Positions 34,312 through 47,059 of a DNA stretch of 64,000 bases are shown piece after piece (the stretch's first letter is position 1; the number at the start of each line of letters is the position of its first letter). The translations under genes were made by a program, and so were the position numbers. This DNA comes from Pyrrhosoma nymphula (lineage: Eukaryota; Arthropoda; Insecta; Odonata; Coenagrionidae): NCBI GenBank assembly GCA_963573305.1, contig OY754337.1, forward strand, positions 84,209,094 to 84,273,093, given 5' to 3'. The notes below the pieces were generated by a model that saw only the letters and a program-made list of their open reading frames with translations, made no database searches and was not told the DNA's origin.

Positions 34312-35487
34312 ACATGCGTTGTAGGTGATAAATAATGTATTCGCACCCTGAATGCAAGTAGAAGATTTCAGCGGCGTTATCGCTATCATTAATTATTATT
34401 ATTCCTAATATTTTTTCTTCTTTCGGAAGATATAAATCTATTAATTTGAAAAATATTTATTCTCTTTGCCGATTCACAAAAAAAGAAAACAAATCTGGCA
34501 ATTAAAAAACAGGCATCGCTAAATAAAGTAAAATTTATCATAATTTGATATACCATAACAACACTTAATCATATTTTGATTTTTGAAAGAACCTAAATTA
34601 ACAACAATTGCCAAAAAAAACAGTAAATAGCAACGAAGGTATCATCAAAAAATTAATTTAGAAGGAACTCTCTCTGAGGTAACTTGAAAAATCATATGTA
34701 CGCATAAACTTTTTAACATAACTATGTACAAAAAACAATTGTAAGCCATATTCCATTGGTTTACAATACGCCCAATAATTTTCATTTTAGCCCTGAAGGA
34801 ATATGTATAAAAATGCAAAACGCCGGAATAGAGAATAAATATTTTTTAAATTTTATAGACCTATTTCTCCTGAAAGAAGAAACAGAAAATACATAATTAG
34901 GAAGAGGTAATGAAGAAGAATCATCTAGATATAATTATACCTATTCATCATTAGTTATATCTATCCTATTCGCACAGTCCATTCCCTACCTACAATTTCC
35001 GGGATATTGCCTTGTATTTCTTCAGTTAGATATCAAATTGAGGATGTTCACCCAAATGCAGAAAATTCCCTATTTATTATTGACCGTCGCCCCCCTTCAA
35101 GAATTTTCCGACTTTTCTTTCCACCCCATCTACGTTACTATCTCGTAAAATAAACAAATAGGGTAATTTTTGTGATATTTTTACTAAATAATACGAAACT
35201 AAGTAAACAGAGAGAGGTTAATTATGCCAAGGAATCTGGAAGTCTTTAGTCAGCAAAGATCAGGCGGAGGAATAAACGTGCTAAAATCGTTGTAGTCTGT
35301 TCTCCACGTTTGAAGAAATACCGTTCAGCAACGTCGGATGGCGCCACTAGTACTCGACTAGTTTGTTGACTAGGCAGATTGAAGGCATTGATAAGGCGTT
35401 ATATTTAGAGCATGGAGTTAAGCAACTAGCATGGGCAGCTAGAGTAAAAACTTGGTATATCAAAGAAGAAATCCCAGGAGACAGTTT
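34312..35487. other. No recognisable gene
   Basis: Strongly A+T-rich to about 35200. No family, paired termini or splice pair recognised. Confidence 0.45.
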
Positions 35488-36036
35488 AGGAGGTTCCGCC
35501 GCGACTGTGTGAGTCAAAACAAATACTAAATTTTTTATATTTTGTCCGAAAAATCCTGCTTTCACTGATGAAATGCGATACCTTTAGAAACCCAAAAGTA
35601 AGGAACAAAATTTGCAGATTATTCCACGAATGTATTTTAAATTAGCACTTTTTCCCAGTCATAGGAGCCGACTGTAGCGCCATTTCCTACGAGTTACCGA
35701 ATTTTGACTTCAATTACGGCATTAATTCTTCAATAACTAGAAAAAAAAGGTGGTAAGATGCCTGTATTTTATTTTTATTCAATTTCTCTGGATTATTTCC
35801 TTCTTAGAGACAGTTTTCCACGAAAATGGCATTTATATTTTATGGAAAAATACTATTTTTCCCCGTGTTTCTCTCATTCCCCCATTGAACACCATGTAAT
35901 TTCAAGTTCAATTATAGAAAAAAAAGCGTGGAAAGGTATTATTTGGTTGTTCACATCAGATAGAGGACAACTTTTTCTACAAGTAGACAGAATATGAATA
36001 AAATGACATTTAAGTCATTTCACGGTGGAACCGCCG
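35488..36036 (+). mobile_element. MITE1 copy C
   Basis: About 549 bp from AGGAGGTTCCGCCG to CGGTGGAACCGCCG, the best-matched termini of the three copies. Close along its length to copy B (14634-15190). A 79-codon frame over its right half is a by-product and is not conserved in the other copies. Confidence 0.8.
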
Positions 36037-36655
36037 TAAGTCCATTCCACCATTACATATGAAATTTTAAAATAATCAAATAATGTGGTAGGTCCTGTTT
36101 GTAAACTAAACTCTTAACATAACATGTATGACAGTGGAGAATAAAAAATTATCATAAAATATTTTAAAATATTTACAAAAAAATGAAAATCATGCGCAAA
36201 CAACGTATAGATATTCAGCATTTTTAATTGAGAACTACATAATAACTGCTATCGCCATCCAACGCTGCAGAATGGTACTTCTTCGACCGTGTGGAAGAGG
36301 CTACCAGGATCTCCTATTACACGTTACATGCAAAGATTGATTGAAAATTTTTTTAAATATTTGTTTTAGGTGAAACTCAATGAGTGTCATGAATGCCGCA
36401 TTTTAAAACGATAAACAATAGGTTTATTCACAATATGAACTTTAAAAAAATATAAATGAAAATAAATGCTTTAGTGACAAGTCTAACAACTTAGTAATTG
36501 GTCAAACGATGTTGTTAACTGATATATGACACATCGAAATTTAAGATATATTGCAAATAAATCTATCCATTCATTATTTTAGTGACTTTTAAATAGCTTT
36601 TTATCGATCGCCATACATGTCATGCCGACACCTAGCGACCTATATCAAACACTTG
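36037..36655. other. No gene; carries a 30-bp match to the hAT derivative downstream
   Basis: ATAACATGTATGACAGTGGA and the following GAATAAAAAAT at about 36119-36149 recur at about 38789-38819 in the hAT-derived element. The rest is A+T-rich without features. Confidence 0.45.
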
Positions 36656-36663
36656 ACCCCTAC

Positions 36664-37510
36664 TACGGATGGGCAAAAAATACCGGTATTCGGTAGTACC
36701 AATTCTATTTTTTTAAATCCGGTAGTACCGACCAGTATTTAAAATCGGTACTACCGACGGTATCGGTACTAGAAATACCGGTATTTAGACAACGCTGCCA
36801 TCTTGCGTCAACTAACGGAACAAACTACGAAATTATCTCTACTACTTACTACACAAAACTAAAAAACTACTTTAATTTTCAAATGTTCTCGTAATATGTC
36901 TGTCTTTTTTCATATTTACATAACCGTGAAGTTGAGATATGTTTGGTATCATACCTATTATATCAATATAGTATCATTATTGATATAATAGGTAGGTTTA
37001 AATTTTAAATTCATGCCAAACACTAGACATTCGATGATTTTGAACCGTATAAATACAAATACTTATTCTTGTAAGGTCAAACGTTAGTGCAACCGCAAGG
37101 ATTGATCACTATAACAGGGGATTTTACCTGACCAGAACATTAAAACAATACCGATCTTTCTTCATGTGATTTGAAATAATTCCAACAAAAAGTGACGGGC
37201 GCAAAAATACAGCGTAAAATTAAGTGTATTTAATGAATAGCCGATGTATATATTCACCATGAATGTTCATGAAAAATGCCGATGGATGGAAAAATCTGTG
37301 TAACGTTTTGGACTGATATTCTGATTTTCCCAAATACCGGAAAATTATGGTGAAACATATGTTAATTTGTAATATATTAAAATATGTAGTAAATCACATA
37401 AATTCTGGTATACCAGTATTTTTTCGTCGGTACTACCGGGAGATTGGTATTATTGTTTTTTAATACCCATCAAAAAATACCGGTACTTTTTTTAATGCCG
37501 CCCATGCCTA
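36664..37510. mobile_element. hAT-type non-autonomous element, 847 bp, with perfect 8-bp target duplication
   Basis: The ends TACGGATGGGC and the reverse complement of GCCCATGCCTA are inverted repeats, flanked by ACCCCTAC on both sides (36656-36663 and 37511-37518). Near each end are repeated TACCGGTA and GGTAGTACCG motifs, probably subterminal transposase sites. A 16-bp-arm hairpin lies inside at 36953-36993. There is no transposase frame. Confidence 0.85.
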
Positions 37511-37524
37511 ACCCCTACCTCAGT

Positions 37525-38033
37525 TTATTTTACGAAATCCGACATACTACGGTAGATCAGATCATGAGAATAAAATTAGGGAACTGGACTGCAGAACGGA
37601 CAGATTTAAAATGTCATTTTTCCCATGAACTATAAGGGACCATAACAGCGGCCAATGAGACTTTTATCTAGGTTTGTCGATAGGTAGTGTAGCTCTTAGT
37701 AGTAGTAGTACTCCATAATGCTTGAATTCTTATCTGTTACCTAGTACTAGCAGCACGCTGTTCATGTTTTCTACATAGTCTTGAGTCTCTGTCCATTTGT
37801 GTAGTTGCAAAATACATATATATTAACAGTCCCTCTCCATTGAGATAATATCTGTAGTGTATGCATGCTTGTGAGGCTTCGTCTCGTGACAAGCATTAGC
37901 GATTTATGCTAATGCATAATTAGTCGTAGTTACACTAACTTTAAGGTATAGTGTAATGCATGTTGGTGAATACTCACCCCCTGCCACACACCCCTGAGGT
38001 GGCTTGCAGGGTATTTTTTAGATGTAGATGTAG
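37525..38033 (+). mobile_element. CR1/L2-like LINE, 3' end (copy 3)
   Basis: The plus strand opens with a decayed version of the ORF2 end (RHTTVDQIM and TDLKCHFSHEL match the copy 1 C-terminus), followed by the same 3' untranslated region. Both hairpins are kept, as is CTGAGGTGGCTTGCAGGG. It ends in GATGTAGATGTAG at 38021-38033. The insertion starts directly beside the hAT-type element. Confidence 0.85.
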
Positions 38034-38196
38034 TGTATTCATAGGTATTTTTGTTAATCTCATTGATACTTGCTCCATACTATTTAGTTTCGTTCGATGC
38101 ATATCTTGTGAGGAATTAATCCCTGCCACACCCCCTTGTGGTTTTGTTTTCTAAATATTATTACTTTCTTGGCATAAAAGATAGTATATCGTACGT

Positions 38197-38889
38197 CAGT
38201 ATCGTGCGACAGGTGCTGCTGCACTGGGCCCCGCACTTATGGGGGCCCACTAGGGTTTGCCATGCTACAAGTGCTTGCAAACAATAGAATATGGATCTTT
38301 ACCTAACACTTGCCTATCATTGCGGATCGTATTAACAATGCCCATTATAGTTACAAGCACTGAAAGAAGTTTCTCAACTTTAAAATCAATAAATACATAT
38401 TTGAGGTATATTATTTCCCAAGACCGCCTAACAGATCGTGCAATCATCTCTGCGACTATAAAGACAGCAATTCGCTTCAATGAAATCCGGGAAAGCAGTT
38501 TTCATAGTGTGCACTATTTGTGCATCTTTGCCATTATGTATGTGTTATGCCATTAAGGTTATCTTGGTGCAAAAAGATTGTTTTTATTTTTATGTTAAAT
38601 TTTACCTGAGGCGTGATAATGAATGTATCTATGTGTATAAATGTCATGAAAGTAAAATCAATATATTTTCATTACGCTTACCTCATTAGGCATAGTTAGT
38701 ACATTTGCGAACATCTTGAAGTCATTAGCCAATTTGTCTGATAATTTCCTTCTTTCAATGAGCTATGCTTGAAAGATGGTACTATAACATAACATGTATG
38801 ACAGTGGAGAATAAAAAATAATATTAAATTAATAAGGGAATGCGGACTTTTGTTTGCACAGTGCCTCTCAATCCATAAGGACGGCCCTG
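38197..38889 (+). mobile_element. hAT (ZMYM1-like) deletion derivative with transposase C-terminus
   Basis: A frame from 38257 contains IVLTMPIIVTSTERSFSTLK, then LRYIISQDRLTDRAIISA, the dimerisation region at the C-terminus of hAT transposases of the type related to ZMYM1 (typically LTIPVTVASAERSFS). The left end carries GGGCCCCGCACTTATGGGGG, and the right end is ACGGCCCTG. The flanks TCGTACGT (38189-38196) and TCGTTCGT (38890-38897) match at seven of eight bases, a decayed target duplication. Most of the transposase is deleted. Confidence 0.68.
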
Positions 38890-38897
38890 TCGTTCGT

Positions 38898-40914
38898 ATG
38901 AATACTATATGGTGTGTATGTGTGCTATATGGATAATGATGGAAAGTTGATGTCGCATTTCAGGAGATTGGAGAGGTAGTCGCAATTTTTGCGTTCCCTG
39001 GCAACGGTAAATTGGTGGTATCTCCTCGGTAATTAGTGTAGGGTTCAGCTACGAGATTGTTCAGGGCTCAGGAGTGGAGTGGACCCTTGACCCAAATTCG
39101 CTTCCCTGCCCCACATATCTTGAGGCACGAAATGATAATCTTCTGCTCTCAAGTTCCACTCAGCAATCGTGCGCGTTTGTTTTCTTTTTTCCCATGACAA
39201 TTAGGAGAATGCTGTCGCTTGAATTGCCTAACTTCTGTGAAGCCGGAAATGTGGCTGTTGGTGTAATGCTGGTGGTGGTGTTGGCCGTTATGAAGAGAAT
39301 GAATAATTTGACGGACTTCGTTTGAGTCATTGCCGAGTTTTCTGTATCACATAGGAAATAGTGCTCACAAGTATTACACTCAGAAGAATGTGGAGTTACA
39401 GACCTACTTAACGATATTAACCATTTCGCTCAGTCATTTTTATTTTCCTCTGTCAGAAACCTAGCAGCTAATCACCGAAAATTGTATACGTTAAAAAAAT
39501 ATATTTTGGTAGGTATACTGTGTAACCTAGTGCCTATGTCAAAATAAATTTGAATCTCATAGTAAAATGCTCTTTAAATAACCCGAGATAAAGTAGTATT
39601 CATTTAAAATGTAGTAAAAACGAAAGAACTGTTTGTATGAGCCAGTATATTGGCACCTTGAGGAAATAAGGGTTAAAAAACTTTCGAGCGGAATTGATCC
39701 CTTAAAGGAAACCTACAAAATGAATACCATCTTTGTGGGTTCACTGCAAGACGGTTCTATAGTGGCTTTATCACATTTCAACTTACGCGTAAAGTATGCC
39801 CACTGGAGACTTAACTGGGGAAGAAGTCATCACGACTGGGGAAGAAGTTATCAAAGATAGTAGAAGAATTTAAAACATTCAGCAACCGACGATTCTGTAT
39901 CTCTCCGCCATCTAAACGTGATGCAACGTATTTCTGAACCGAAGAAAACCCGTGAAGAGTCCTTTCAAATTTGTCGTCAGAAAATACATTAAATCCTTCT
40001 ATACTAAGCGCAAACATTTCACAATTGACTGTTCTTGAACGTTATCATGTTATGCATTAAAATACAGTAAATAAATTTGCATAACTTGTAAATACACTCA
40101 TAGATTTTTATGACGACTTCTGGCCATTCCATAAATGAACGTACAATTTTTATACATTTTAACTAACATTTACATTTGACGTCCCGTGTGGTGCTATTTA
40201 CTTTCAAACGAACTAAAATCTTTTTTTCCTTGGAAATGACTGATTGAGACTTAAGCGGACCATGCCGCTGATTAAAATAATACTTTCTGGATATATATTC
40301 CGCGTTAAGAATTGGTTATAACCTAAAGGTTTATATCCAAACCCGGAGGCTACTTCAAAGGTTTAATGGCTACACCGGGCATTAACATCATTACACATAT
40401 GGAGAAGCCTCAAGTAGTGAAGGAGAATCGTTGACTTAACCAATTACCGACGCGGAATAAAAAAATTTAAAATGATAAAAGTGTTATATAAAAATATCAA
40501 TATCGCAAGTATTGTTTGTATCGTTTTTTTAGACGTGTAGTTTTAGCACTCCTGGCTTTTTTGATGGCAAAAATGTTTTGCGATGCATGCATCGGTGATT
40601 TCTGATGCATATTTTGTATCCATCAACATCTATTCAGAACCTCCTCCACACAGCGGCCATAGGTTCGTGTGGCAAGTGTCGGAACACCAGTAGTTTTAGA
40701 GAATTAAATAAGTGTTCTATGTGTATGGAGCTATTATGTTGCATTTAAATTTTGAGAAACGTACATTATTTTTTTAATGATGATAAGTTAATTTCAAATT
40801 CTCAAACATTTGAAAGAAAACTGTAAAATATTGTCTGATGGGGCAAAAAAGATTGTCTCAAGAACATTTTGGTTCTTTAAAATTTCGTGCGCTTGGCGGC
40901 GTCAGAATATAACG
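38898..40914. other. No recognisable gene
   Basis: A short direct repeat ACTGGGGAAGAAGT occurs at 39816 and 39835. An 83-codon frame at 39074-39325 and a 75-codon frame at 39633-39860 have no recognised family. Confidence 0.4.
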
Positions 40915-41640
40915 TCATTGAATTGAAATTGAATTGAAAACAGTCTTTATTGTTCTGGGACTTTAAGTCCCCTGGAACATTGAAATATTATTACATGCCA
41001 CAACAAATGGGGCCAATGGTGACAGCAATACGCCACCACATATAAACCAACAATAATCAATGAATAAGAGAATAAATAACATGTGAAAATTATGGTAACA
41101 GTGCACAGATTTAAGATCACATATTAAGGGTTGAGAAATTAAAAGAGGCAACATAGATTATCAATCGCATTGCTTACTTATTTTGCATTAAGAATAATGG
41201 AATATAAAGTAATAGACACAACATCAAACAGTATGATAAGGATAGAGCATGAAGAATCTTATTCAACATTTCAATGCACAGATATGAAATCACATCTCAA
41301 GAATTGATCATATCGATTAGATATATGAGAAGATTACGTTAAGTTACATAACTGATCAGTCATATTTCTCTTCAACATTGAAATTGTAGAAGAGGTTCTA
41401 ACATTTTCAGGTAAAAAATTCCATAGCTTGCTGGAAGAAATGAGGAGTGCTCAAATATTAAAGACTGGTATTTAGGAACATAGAATATCTCAGTGATTCG
41501 AGTTAATCTCTTCCCGGTATTTGCATTATATATAAATTTTTCATACAAATAAGACGGATTTTTGGATTTCAGTACCTTAAACAAACATAAAGCTTTTTGA
41601 AGTATACGGCGTTTATCCAATTTCAGCCATTTTATTTTTT
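40915..41640 (-). pseudogene. LINE 3' end with C-terminal part of a jockey/CR1-type reverse transcriptase
   Basis: The minus strand encodes KRRILQKALCLFKVLKSKNP and SYLYEKFIYNANTGKRLT, then IFYVPKYQSLIFEHSSFLPA before stopping at 41372. Many jockey/CR1-group reverse transcriptases end this way, with a LFKxLxxxxPxYL helix followed by a basic IPxxxxxxxxxSF block. The 3' untranslated part has AATAAA and ends in TTCAATTCAATTTCAATTCA-type repeats at about 40915-40940. The rest of the element is missing. It is not the 19.4-kb family. Confidence 0.68.
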
Positions 41641-43278
41641 TATAATAAGGCGTAACATGTTCATCGTACAGTATCCCAGTTTACAGTATCCCTGATCGCA
41701 CATATAGTGTGACTGGTCAGTTGGTGCCATAAACCACCCGCGGTGAAGGGTTGGGTCACCTTCGATGCCGAGGCTCGGACTCTGAGTTTGGGTGCCTTCC
41801 TGGTCCGGCAATTTACCATAACTGATAGTTTCCTGCCTCCATGGTCCGAAACTAAACGTAAAGTGCCTTTTCGGACCACATTCCTGGCTAAAACTCGGCT
41901 ATTTTATGCCAATTAAACAATGATAATCTTGAAAAATTACCTCCATGGATGACTATAAATTAGTAAGATTTGATCATTTGTGTTCTAATGCATATAGAGC
42001 AGATAATCAATTCCGTGCGGTGTCATCAAATCATTGAGATGCCGATTTGAACCACGTGACTTTTCAAAAATGTTTATGAATTATTAAAAAGGAGTTATAA
42101 AAATTTGCGGTTTAAAGATGCAAATATGGATTGTGTATTGGAGTTAGAAAATTCGCTATCGTGTACAGTACTCAAGTGCGAGCTTCATGTTTCAAGCAAG
42201 TTTCCCACCGTTCTACGCTGTTCTTGATATAATGAAAAGTAAAGAAAACTTGGTAATTCCACATAAATATTTAATGTACGACCTAGGTTTCAACGTAGCA
42301 GGTCATTATCTGGTGGTTAAGTCGATTCCATGAAGTCACGCCCGAGACAACGAATTATAGCTGTACTCGATCATGACCTCGTCGGAATTGGTGATGCAGC
42401 TGTGTCCAAGCTTGATAATTTCTAAAGGTCCACCATTAATTCTTTCGAGCCCAGAACCCCTTCTCGAAAGGGTAAGAACGACCCTTTTGCGAAGGATCAG
42501 GGCACCCGAAGGATCGAAGAAGTATTTTTTTTCTCGCCGGAGTGAAGGGAACTAATCCTTCACATCGCATGTCCTACTCTTTGGGGTCGTTGCTATGGGG
42601 CGGAGACCCGTTGAAGGGTCAAGCTCCCACGTCCCAACCCCCTCTCATCAATCCTTCCCAGAATTCCCTCTCGGGTCAGAAGTTTTTGGAGGTCGAACGC
42701 TCCCGAAGTCAGCCACCTCAAGGGATCAAATGTTTCTTCTTTTTTTTAATTTCAACTCCCACCGCTACCTTTATTGCAGATGGAGTTGTTGAGCGAAACT
42801 AGCTCTCCGTTCTCACTAGATTCTAGAGGCGCTGAAGTACCTCCCGATCCGCTCAGAACAGGAAAGGGTTAAAGGAGTGTGAAAGGAGTGTGAAAGGAGA
42901 TTTTTTTCGGCGTTCTCTTTAGTTTTATTCACGACATAAAATGGAGAACACCGGGTTAAAGAAAAGAATCGATGGAAAAACACAGTACGATGAATATGGG
43001 ACTATTTAAGCCACTAATGTACGCAATCTGCCATATTGAATGGGTCAGTTGTGCAATAAATATGCAGATTGGGCAACGTTGCGGTTTTATGAATAGTTTT
43101 ACCGTGAGCAAGCTAGTAAGTTTTATGTACCTATGTACGATTCATAAAAGTTTCAATAAAAATTTTTATAAAACTCTTCTATAGAAAATTTTACCATGAG
43201 CAGCAGGTCCGAATGATTAAATAGGGAGACGTTGGCCAACAGTCGGTTGGTTTTTAACTACCGACCAACCCTCGAGAC
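41641..43278. other. No recognisable gene
   Basis: 41690-41880 and 42340-42880 are G+C-richer with overlapping short frames, none of a known family. The first may belong to the LINE remnant just before it. Confidence 0.4.
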
Positions 43279-43286
43279 AGCAACAG

Positions 43287-43951
43287 CAGGCATCCCATAT
43301 GGTACATAGAGAATATAGAGTGTCGATATTTTTGCTTATGGTCTATATTGGACGATATTGCGAATTTTGGTCCAAATCGGTCTATATTTTTGGGCAGGGC
43401 CTATATTGTGGCCAAATGTAAGCTACAATAACTGCTGCTAATATTCGCAGTGACACCAATGAACGCTTGTCATAAGCATTAAAGACCCAACATTTAGCTG
43501 AAATGGCAGCATCGGAAGCCATTCTGGAGGCCGCCGATGTAAACTGTTGAAAGAAGCGGAAGAGAAAAATAAAGAATCCGACTCTTTACCGAAGTCGGTC
43601 GACAAAAAAAAACCAAGTCATCCACCAGCTGGAATCTGCAGCCAAAAAAAGTCAGGCTAATGATTAGGTATTTCTCATCTTGTATTTTATTCAATTTCAT
43701 ATATAATTTATTATTTATTTGTTCATATTTGCGACTACCTGGTCTCTCTCAACTTTCGCTGGCACTAAAACCTCTACCACACAAACCAGACGAAGCTTTT
43801 AAAAATAAAATGCATAATTTTGTATAATAATGTAGATTTCTTCCGATTTGCCTAGATTTATATGCGTATTGTGAGTCTATTTCGGTCTATATTTTCACAG
43901 GCTTGGGTCTATGAAGTATATTTTTTTGCCCTGAGCCTAGTGGATGCCTGC
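43287..43951. mobile_element. hAT-like non-autonomous element, 665 bp
   Basis: The ends CAGGCATCC and GGATGCCTG are inverted repeats. The flanks AGCAACAG (43279-43286) and AGCAAGAG (43952-43959) match at seven of eight bases, as expected for an aged hAT duplication. Repeated GGTCTATATT motifs lie near both ends (43339, 43380, 43884), likely subterminal sites. No transposase frame. Confidence 0.65.
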
Positions 43952-43959
43952 AGCAAGAG

Positions 43960-44555
43960 TTATAAATTTATTGAGATCAATATGAAGAAACTTTGAGAGA
44001 AAAATCCGTGTGAAAAATGTTTTTTTTTCTAATTTACATTGAGCGGGCAATACACTCTACCAGCATCAATTTTCGCTCAGGATTCATCTCATGTTTGCGC
44101 CGCATAAAGCAAAATTTTCGATAACAATATTTCCTCGCTGGATTGCACGACACAGATGCTATTATCGGCAAAGATATATATGGCATTTCGCAGGATATCG
44201 CCGCCATAAACTTCAATGTAAGTTCATATTGGGTCGCTCAGAGTTCTCCATGGGCGGATGAAACGCGTGAAATTTACTAGATCGCTCAGTTCGTAACGTC
44301 CTATTCGTGACTTCCAGAGTGAACGCCAGGCTTGCCCGAATCCTTGATGACGTTTCGCTGGTGTTCCCGGGGCCGTAAGGTCTTATTGCCCCGAGATCCA
44401 CCATATTTAAGTGCAACTACACCATGCTTCGGTAATACATAGACTGCGTATGATGCCTTCTCAGACATTCATTGTAGTATTCACCCGAGAGAATAGGAGA
44501 AATTTTAATATAGCGTTTGACACTAGTCGCAGCTTTTCAATCATCAGTATCGAGT
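43960..44555. other. No recognisable gene
   Basis: Two minus-strand frames of 60-67 codons (44034-44416) have no recognised domain. Confidence 0.4.
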
Positions 44556-45105
44556 TAAGGAGTTAAGGTGGTTTCACTCAACTCAAGAGAATTCAATAAA
44601 ACTTCCTGAAATCATTATTAATATATTTCCATAGCTACCTGCACATTTTCATAATTGTTTACCTCAGGTTTCTTAAGGTATTTGATCGGGAATTGGGCAT
44701 GAAATGCTTGGGTTCTTATGTCTTTTCTTCTGCATCCTGCAAGTTATGCATTCACGTTCAAGCACCCCGTACTCTTTGTGCCAATTAATTAACATCGTCC
44801 GCAACGCGCGCGAGGGATTTCTTCAAGCGCTCGGAGTAAAAATCTGTTATACATTTTTCTATAGATGATATAAATTATAATACTTTGAGTAGGTAATTAG
44901 AAAAAGCGGTTCATTCTGATGAATAAAGCTTTGCGTTCCCATAAGAACCCGTGTAATTTCATGCCCACTTCTCGTTCAAATATCTTCAGAAATCTGCGGA
45001 AAATAATTCTGAAAAAAATCAGATAGCTTTAAGACAACAAAATTAATGTTTCCAGCAAGTTTCATCGAATTCTCTATAGTTGTGTGAAACCACCGAATCT
45101 CCTTA
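44556..45105. mobile_element. MITE3, 550 bp with inverted ends of about 60 bp
   Basis: The left end TAAGGAGTTAAGGTGGTTTC and the complement of the right end, TAAGGAGATTCGGTGGTTTC, match well. Similarity continues inward through CAACT..AGAGAATTC and AAACTT.CTG. No coding capacity. The GGTGGTTTCAC motif resembles the termini of MITE1 and MITE2. Confidence 0.72.
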
Positions 45106-45412
45106 AATAGTTGCATATATGGTAATGCGACATTTATCCCTGGTCACGATTATCGGTAAAAACATTTTTTGGACATCATAAATTTTTCCGGGAAAATTTT
45201 CCAATTACTATGGTCAAAACTATTGGAGTGATACCGGGGAGATTATTGTTTGAGTTCTAAAAAAGAAGAGGAAACATTATGGGCGGAAGGAAGGTAGGCA
45301 AAATATCCGAAGATTTAAATACGTTTAAATTGGGACTTCGCGTAGGAAGCCTATTAGAAAGACCCCTCACGGGTAGCGAAATAATAGGCAGGATTTCCAA
45401 TAGACCGACTAT
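45106..45412. other. No recognisable gene
   Basis: Spacer between MITE3 and the RTE-like copy B; no feature recognised. Confidence 0.45.
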
Positions 45413-45937
45413 TCATCATCATCTGAGTAATCTACCGATTAGATGTAGGTTATGATGAAAGTCAGAGAATATCCAATTGACTCTTACACGTGCAGTGCCT
45501 TATCTACCTCTAATATTTCTTTCTTCATCTCAGCGTAAGTACCACCTTTCTTCATCCCGTTCATAAAACCTATTCTCTTTCTTCCCTTTCCCCGCTTGCC
45601 AAACTTCCTTCCCTCTATCACGGCCTTCAGCAAACCATCGCCCCTCATTACCGCTTCCAGCCACCTACCCTGCCTACCCCTCATCTCATCTATAAGTTTC
45701 CTCTCCTCACTCACCATGTGTCTTTGTCTTCTTTTCCGTCCAACGCACCTTCTCCATTCTCCTCCACACCCACTCCTCGAACGCCTTCAGCCTATTTTCG
45801 TCTTCCTTTCTCAGAGACCACGTTTATGCCCCATACAACGCCGCCTCTTTTTTACATCCTTACTTAAGGTCCCCGTCATCAGCTCCCTTCTATTATTGAA
45901 CGCATCCTTTGCTAGCGCTATTCTCCTCCTAATTCAT
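45413..45937 (-). pseudogene. RTE-like LINE, C-terminal fragment (copy B)
   Basis: The minus strand encodes SEERKLIDEMRGRQGRWLEA, then VMRGDGLLKAVIEGRKFG and KRGKGRKRIGFMNGMK, stopping at 45484. Same family and same 3' end as copy A, with TCATCATCATC near 45413 as the terminal repeat. It lacks a short segment present in copy A around 33867-33890, and the frame is broken upstream of 45717. Only the post-palm tail of the reverse transcriptase remains. Confidence 0.78.
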
Positions 45938-47059
45938 TTGGTAGAACACCTTTTGTTATTCGAATATTTTTCTTTTATATTTATTTGATTTGATATCTAT
46001 TGGATTTGATATTTGTTTGATGATATATCTATCTGATGATGTGGTCATGCCTAGAATGCATTCGAATGTTCACTTCAACGTGACTTCGTAAAGTGTGCAC
46101 GAGTTTCAAATTGATCGTGGTAATCGTTACGAAGATGGCTGACCGACTCCGTCGAAGCGATTCGTCACCGATCCCTTATAAAATGGGTTTCGTAACAGGG
46201 CTCACCTCTTGTGGGTGAGAAAGGGTTTGTAATGGAGAGGCTAGCGTACTTCTTCTTTTCAAAAAAGTCCTGTGTTATGCATCACACTTCCTTGGGCTCC
46301 TCAAATTTTTATAGGAACATATTTCAGCGAAGCCAGTTTACAGTAAAAAAGCGCTCAGGGCCTCCTTGATTATTTGGCTGGCGATATAAGTAATAGCTTT
46401 TCGTGGGCTTCCTTCTTGGCTTCGTTGAGACATCGGATTATCTAACTAAGGCAGGCCTCAAGCATTTTCCATGTATTTTTCCAAAGCCTGTCATTTCTTG
46501 TCTGTCTTTGACCTGAGGGTCTTGAAGTAATCTTGTGTTTTCGATGCTTGGAAAAAATAAAGACCTGGAGTTAGGGTGGAGCTTTTCTCAGAAACAGTGA
46601 ATTTTAGTTAAAAATCGGGATTTTCACTCGTTGAGCGTTGGTTAGTAAGTTTACAACACCAAGCTAAAAATGTGATTGCTCAAAATTTACTTTCCGTTAA
46701 TGCAATGGCAGAGCATATATTTATACATACCTTCGAGAACTAATCGTAGCATATGAAGTGTGAAAAAATGACTGTAAAACAAAATAATTTGACGTTGAGG
46801 TTTATTTAGGGTCGGTATTGTTGTTATATTTTTTCCTCTCAGATGTCGCATCAGTAAATTGTGATTTTGGTTAATTTTTCGGTGTCATATCTCAATTCTA
46901 GAAATCTAGTTAATTCTATTAAGAATTTAATGCTGTTTATCAGATGGCACATTAATATGATATCATCTCGTTTTAAGGATGGACAGCTGTTTTACTCGAG
47001 GATATGTGGCACAAATATAACACTATTTTGTGTCAAATTATCTTGCGAGTGTTAGCTGA
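45938..47059. other. No recognisable gene
   Basis: No family match. 46860-47055 holds a 64-codon frame with no motif. Confidence 0.4.
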
